A stretch of 64,000 nucleotides of DNA from Alkalibacterium sp034520745 (GTDB lineage Bacteria; Bacillota; Bacilli; Lactobacillales; Carnobacteriaceae_A): NCBI GenBank assembly GCA_034520745.1, contig JAXHNF010000012.1:1-64000 (forward strand), in the 5' to 3' direction. Position 1 is the first letter of the stretch, and the number at the start of each line of letters is the position of its first letter. The notes below the pieces were generated by a model that saw nothing but the letters and a program-made list of their open reading frames with translations, made no database searches and was not told the origin of the DNA. Shown in pieces: positions 60,481-64,000 of the stretch. A program made the translations under genes and the position numbers.

Positions 60481-61119
60481 TTATTGAGAATATTTTTTTC
60501 TTTTTATTCTCCTGAATGTTTTTGCCATGATCCATTGCGTGATAAAGGCGTAAAACGATAACGAGTAAAACAGCATTAGTGCCGGTACATAAGCGAAGAT
60601 GAGTATGCCGATCAGGAATGCATGGACGATCACCAGTCCTGCGACCGGTGAAATAAGTGATAGCCAGAAGCCGTCTTTCACACTTTTCATCAGTGAATCA
60701 CCGAACTCAAAATAGATGCCTAAAGTGAATGTAGCGACGACGAGGACTAAAGCGCTTAAGATTAACAGTGCAGGTATGACAAAAAACTGAATGACGGGAC
60801 TCTGCGGCAGCGCCTGGACAACGCGCATGTCGACATAAATGAATAGTGTCACTGCAGCCATGATCCAGAAATAGATGTTGCCGTCTTTTAAATGGTTCCT
60901 GAATTCGGTTTTGAACTTGTCAAAAACATGAGACAGATCGCCTTGTCTGAGTTTTGTCTTCACTAGAGAATGGACAGCAAAGGTTGCGGGCCCGACACCG
61001 AAGAAAATCAGACCGAGCAGTGAAAAGCCGAGCCAGAGTAAATTCAGATAAGCCAGCGTCGTCAGCCAGTCCAGCCCTTTCATGATCAGATCCAAGGATC
61101 CGCCTTCTGATTCTTCCAT
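60481..61119 (-). CDS. DUF624 (YesL-type) membrane protein
   Basis: The start at 61119 (MEESEGGSLDLIMKGLDWLT) is chosen for the AAGGAG site eight bases upstream; the in-frame extension to 61200 has none. The protein is about 212 residues. YLNLLWLGFSLLGLIFFGVG then PATFAVHSLVKTKLRQGDLS carry the family's G--PA--A motif, and FKTEFRNHLKDGNIYFWIMA follows. Five or six membrane helices are present, and the C-terminus is basic. Members are often encoded beside ABC sugar importers and polysaccharide-utilisation genes, but their function is not known. It lies 68 bases upstream of lacI and is likely co-transcribed with it. Confidence 0.85.
   Translation of the reverse strand: MEESEGGSLDLIMKGLDWLTTLAYLNLLWLGFSLLGLIFFGVGPATFAVHSLVKTKLRQGDLSHVFDKFKTEFRNHLKDGNIYFWIMAAVTLFIYVDMRVVQALPQSPVIQFFVIPALLILSALVLVVATFTLGIYFEFGDSLMKSVKDGFWLSLISPVAGLVIVHAFLIGILIFAYVPALMLFYSLSFYAFITQWIMAKTFRRIKRKKYSQ
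60749..60759. promoter_or_regulatory. Operator-like AAAGCGCTTAA inside the DUF624 gene
   Basis: AAAGCGCTTAA inside the coding sequence matches the AAGCGCTTAA core of the operators at 59236 and 59369. It lies about 350 bases upstream of the lacI start, so it may be a roadblock or auxiliary operator. It could also be chance, since the codons ILSALV allow it. Confidence 0.4.
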
Positions 61120-61344
61120 CAGATCACTCCTTCTTAATCGATGGCTGCTGTGAGAAACAGCGTGACTTTTACAGTTCCTCACGACCATCAGTGATTTCAT
61201 GAGTCATTCTACTGGTTATCTGCTGAAAGTGCAACACCGGATTTTGTTCTGATGAAATCGTTTACCTGCCAAAATGCTTAAAATCTCTGTTCTGATAACC
61301 CTTCGTGCTACTTGTGACTGAATTTCATCAGTTTCAGATCGGAT

Positions 61345-61366
61345 CATACTCGCTGGGGCGAGTATG
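61345..61366. repeat. CATACTCG palindrome at the edge of the 61-kb repeat array
   Basis: CATACTCG (61345-61352) and CGAGTATG (61359-61366) form a perfect 8-bp hairpin. It precedes CCCGTCCTTAATCGTTATAA, the start of the half-site array. It resembles the CATACGCG hairpins at 43-47 kb. Confidence 0.75.
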
Positions 61367-61379
61367 CCCGTCCTTAATC

Positions 61380-61825
61380 GTTATAAGTTTTTGTAATAAT
61401 CTGCTCAACTAATTGTGTTTCTGGATTAACTTTATAAGTATCGGCTATTTTCCGGTCAACTTATGATGTTTCGAGGTTATCTTAATGAGTTTCGGCAAAA
61501 TACCGGCGAGTCAACTTATGACGATTCCGATTTGATTTTCAAAAAGTTATGGATCAAAGGCAGGCCATACTCGCTGAAGGCGAGTATGCACATCATTTAG
61601 ATGGTTTAATGCTTTATTAGTCGTTTCTGAATCACCCATCGACGATGGTTTTCGGTCGGGTTTGTCGGGGCGCGTCCTTAATCGTTATGAGTTTTGGCTA
61701 AATTCGGGCAAACTCATGACGTTTCGGCTTAATCTTTATGTGTTTCAGCAGAATTCGGTCCAACTTATGATGATTCGGAGTAATCTTTATGAGTTTCGGT
61801 CAAAAACGATAAAAACTCATGACGA
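61380..61825. repeat. Intergenic half-site array, best preserved copy
   Basis: Half-sites alternate: ATAAGT 61383, ACTAAT-like 61407, ATAAGT 61434, ACTTAT 61459, ATGAGT 61485, ACTTAT 61514, then after a break ATGAGT 61687, ACTCAT 61712, ATGTGT 61738, ACTTAT 61763, ATGAGT 61789, ACTCAT 61815. Steps are 24-29 bases, mostly 25-26. Between sites recur TTTCGGC-AAATTCGG and GACGATTCGG. This fills most of the 860-base gap between the DUF624 gene and cinA. No reading frame was recognised. Confidence 0.85.
61566..61588. repeat. CATACTCGC palindrome within the 61-kb array
   Basis: CATACTCGC (61566-61574) and GCGAGTATG (61580-61588) form a perfect 9-bp hairpin with a 5-nt loop. It separates the two half-site blocks of the array, as the CATACGC module does at 43.4 kb. 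Confidence 0.8.
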
Positions 61826-61925
61826 TTCCGCTGACTTTTAAAGAAAGTTGCAGCATTAAAAACGATCCATTATGCCTATTAAAGGAAAATTCCCTGAAAA
61901 CCAGTACGGAAGTGTTTTTTGGTAT

Positions 61926-61975
61926 AAAAAACACTGAACCCAATGTCCTGTTAAAAGACATGTGATCCAGTGTTT
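61926..61975 (-). terminator. Terminator of cinA
   Basis: On the minus strand, AAACACTG and CAGTGTTT, with a further GACAT/ATGTC pairing inside, form a long hairpin followed by TTTTTATACC. It lies six bases past the cinA stop. Confidence 0.82.
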
Positions 61976-61980
61976 CCTTA

Positions 61981-63249
61981 TTATAAATACAACAAAACTA
62001 TTCCATGACCATCTTTAAGCAGGGCCAGCGCTTCGTTTTTGATGATCTCGCGCAGGACGGGCTCGGGTTTTTCGGGCAGGGACACTTTCTTGACTCTAGC
62101 CGCTTCGCCTTTTCTGGTGACAGCGACGTATCCTGTTCCGGACAGAAGCTGGTTCGCAGGGTTCAGTGACAGGTCCGCCAAGGCGCTCAAACCGATAGTT
62201 GTCTGGAATTTTTCGGCGCATTTTTCAGCCAACAGACCGGCCGTTTCTTCTTTTGATCTGACTTTCAATATCCGTCAGGCCGAACTGGCTTTCAGTCATC
62301 TGGTCTGATCAGTCAACGTGACCAGGCCGCCTGTAAACACGGAAGACACACCCGCGACCTTAGTCAGTGTACTCATGATGTCGCCCGCCGTGAATTCTTC
62401 TGCGACGCTCAAGGTCACTTTTTCCCGCTTCATCAGCTCTACGACATGCGTTTCGATCGTCTGCTCTTCCCCGTAGCCGATGAACTGTTCGGAGAGCTTT
62501 TCAAGTATTCTGTCAGCCGCCTGCTGGTTCATCCGACTGGCCGTTTTCGAGTCTGCGGCTTTGGCGGAAATGCGTACCGTGATATGCCGGGGCTTGGCAT
62601 AGATGGCGATCGTCGGGTTGGCCTGCGATTGGATCTGTTCATCCAATGCTTCGGCCACTTGGGGCTCTCCTATGTCATTAAAATTCATGAACAAAGATTC
62701 GATGACTGTTTCTTTCTCTGCGTGTCTTCGTAAATACGGCTTCACTTCATTTTCCAGCATGTAGGCCATTTCGTAAGGTACGCCGGGAAGAAGGATAAGG
62801 TGCCGGGTCATCTTTCCGGCATTTTTCAGCTCGGCTGCACACCCGCAGGCCAGACCGACGTCATTGAACAGCGTCTCGCCGCGTTTGAACGTCAAGGCTT
62901 CGCGGTGGACCATTTCTGTCGGGACTTTCCCCCGCTTTTTATACTCGCTAATGATCTTGTCGATCTGGGCCTTGTCTTCGACGAGCTCGTCACCCAGAAA
63001 ATCCGCCGCGACCTGCTTGGTGATGTCGTCCTGCGTCGGACCGAGCCCGCCGGTCAGGATGATGAGGTCCGAGCGCTTAGCGGCATGCACCAGGGCTTCT
63101 TTTATGCGCGCCGGATTATCGCCGACCGTCTGCATGTGATACGTGCCGATGCCGATGCTTAAGAGTTCCCGGGCGATCTTGCTTGAATTCGTATCCGTGA
63201 TGTCCCCCATTAAAAGTTCGGTACCGACTGAAATGATTTCTGCTTTCAT
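61981..63249 (-). CDS. cinA: CinA competence/damage-inducible protein (one frameshift)
   Basis: CinA has an N-terminal molybdopterin-binding-like (COG1058) domain with ADP-ribose pyrophosphatase activity reported in the family and a C-terminal PncC-type nicotinamide-nucleotide deamidase domain. The start at 63249 (MKAEIISVGTELLMGDITDT) is followed by NSSKIARELLSIGIGTYHMQ and ILTGGLGPTQDDITKQVAAD, the signature, and LPGVPYEMAYMLENEV. The deamidase domain starts near TLSVAEEFTAGDIMSTLTKV. A frame change at about 62280-62300 joins the rest, VRSKEETAGLLAEKCAEKFQ and LLSGTGYVAVTRKGEAARVK. About 420 residues is normal. CinA is conserved beside recA in many Bacilli; that pair is not present here. 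Confidence 0.93.
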
Positions 63250-63317
63250 GAATAGTCTCCTTCGTCTGAGTTGTGACGTGTCAGTTTAATTGTAACAGAT
63301 TATAATCAGTTAGAGTC

Positions 63318-63356
63318 AAAAAAAGAAGCATGATCATGCTCATGCTTCTTTTTTCC
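63318..63356. terminator. Bidirectional terminator between cinA and the small membrane gene
   Basis: GAAGCATGA (63325-63333) and TCATGCTTC (63340-63348) form a perfect 9-bp stem with flanking AAAAAAA and TTTTTT, so it can terminate on either strand. Here it ends the minus-strand small gene at 63412. Confidence 0.92.
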
Positions 63357-63411
63357 ATATATATTTTTACTTCGATCAGTAAAGCTGAAATCATGCCAGC
63401 AAGATGACTGT

Positions 63412-63577
63412 CTATTCATCATTCAATAGAAAAGCTTTGACCAGGAAACAGGTTCCTGCCAGAAGACTGATGATGCCGGCGATTCCAAGGAATTCCTGCT
63501 CTCGTCGGCATACGGTATTCGATACTCACATCGACTTCATGCTTGCCGTTGTTGTAGTGAAAGGTTTTTTCCGCCAT
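63412..63577 (-). CDS. Small single-helix membrane protein (one frameshift)
   Basis: The start at 63577 has a strong AGGAGGTG site. It reads MAEKTFHYNNGKHEVDVSIE then YRMPTRAG in one frame and, after a frame change near 63495, GIAGIISLLAGTCFLVKAFL and LNDE. The intact form would be about 54 residues, a basic N-terminal part and a C-terminal membrane helix. I do not recognise a named family. It lies 26 bases after map and before a bidirectional terminator, so it is likely co-transcribed with map. It is too short to draw a function from sequence alone. Confidence 0.65.
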
Positions 63578-63603
63578 GATAGACACCTCCTTTACTGGAT
63601 AGG

Positions 63604-64000
63604 TTATTCGCCATCCTGTTTCGTCAGGATGCGCGGACCGTCTTTCGTGATCGCAATGGTGTGTTCGTACTGGCAGCTGAGACCGGCGTCCTGTGTCCGC
63701 GCTGTCCAGCCGTTGTTGTCCATTTTCGAACGCCATGTGCCGGTGTTCACCATCGGTTCGATCGTGATGACCAGGCCTTCTTTCAATCGGGATCCTTTGC
63801 CGGCTTCCCCGTAGTGCGGCACGCTTGGGGCTTCATGCAGGGTCGGGCCGATGCCGTGTCCGATGAATTCGCGGACCACTGAAAAGCCTTCTGCTTCAAC
63901 GTACGTCTGGATCGCATGACCGATGTCACCCATACGGTTACCCAGTTTTGCCGCTTCGATCCCTTTGTAAAGGGCTTCTCTCGTGACGTCCATCAGTTTT
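63604..64000 (-). CDS. map: Methionine aminopeptidase type I, C-terminal part
   Basis: This metalloenzyme removes the N-terminal Met from nascent proteins. The N-terminus is beyond the window. Visible are GNRMGDIGHAIQTYVEAEGF, then VVREFIGHGIGPTLHEAPSV, containing the conserved metal-ligand His region (GHGIG---HE-P), and EGLVITIEPMVNTGT, with the ligand Glu in IEPM. SCQYEHTIAITKDGPRILTK then QDGE ends the protein, with the second Glu ligand in the EHT motif. The frame is unbroken in the visible 131 codons. The G-WTARTQDAGLSCQYEHT segment is typical of MAP type Ia of Gram-positive bacteria. Confidence 0.95.
   Translation of the reverse strand, partial: KLMDVTREALYKGIEAAKLGNRMGDIGHAIQTYVEAEGFSVVREFIGHGIGPTLHEAPSVPHYGEAGKGSRLKEGLVITIEPMVNTGTWRSKMDNNGWTARTQDAGLSCQYEHTIAITKDGPRILTKQDGE

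Noticed and set aside
1..64000. tRNA, rRNA or riboswitch genes
   Set aside because: I looked for cloverleaf arms with GTTCGA-type T-loops and for conserved riboswitch cores in the gaps and saw none that could be supported.

Overview
The window looks like a chromosomal segment of a low-GC Gram-positive bacterium (Bacilli; Lactobacillales/Carnobacteriaceae-like or a related Bacillales, not resolvable by eye). The grounds are AGGAGG-type ribosome binding sites, a CpsB/CpsC/CpsD phosphoregulatory module, paired LytR-CpsA-Psr proteins, an LPxTG-like surface anchor, a GH73 autolysin with SH3b domains, LacI control and IS1380-family transposon relics. Almost every gene is on the minus strand; galE is the only sound plus-strand gene besides the IS relics. 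No tRNA, rRNA or CRISPR was recognised.

Region 1 (1-12.2 kb) is AT-rich and badly eroded. It holds two same-orientation IS1380 transposase relics and broken minus-strand capsule genes: murB-like, murA-like, a GT2 glycosyltransferase, a Wzy-like polymerase, a second GT2, a Wzx flippase, a second truncated murB-like piece and an initiating sugar-phosphate transferase. Region 2 (12.2-41.9 kb) has clearly higher GC. It carries cpsB, cpsD, cpsC, ugd, two LCP ligases and a repeat-rich GH73 glucosaminidase. A long polysaccharide operon follows, with GT4, GT2, an asparagine-synthetase-like protein, nitroreductase, Wzx, pyruvyl transferase, Wzy, a Wzz-like protein, GT4, GT2, TagO/WecA-type transferase, a second Wzy, WecB/MnaA, GT2, a second Wzx and GT2. 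galE lies just beyond it on the plus strand.

Region 3 (43.7-61.1 kb) is a beta-glucan utilisation locus: a wall-anchored GH5 endoglucanase, an acyltransferase, a secreted GH16 laminarinase-like enzyme with repeated carbohydrate-binding domains, a 1043-residue inverting oligoglucan phosphorylase, a GH30 glucanase, an ABC sugar importer (two permeases and a binding lipoprotein), a LacI repressor with palindromic operators, and a DUF624 membrane protein. The likely logic is extracellular cleavage, import of oligosaccharides, then intracellular phosphorolysis and hydrolysis. Region 4 (61.9-64 kb) has housekeeping genes: cinA, a small membrane protein and the 3' part of map.

Two features cut across the window. 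First, many genes that should be intact are split by single-base frameshifts, while ugd, galE, one GT2, the phosphorylase, malF and lacI are intact. In 12-64 kb this looks more like uncorrected sequencing indels than biological decay; the left 12 kb seems genuinely more eroded. Second, three intergenic stretches (about 43.2-43.7, 47.0-47.3 and 61.35-61.83 kb) share a modular repeat of ATAAGT/ACTTAT half-sites that alternate in orientation about every 26 bp, accompanied by CATACGCG- or CATACTCG-type hairpins. This is the most striking unexplained structure in the window.
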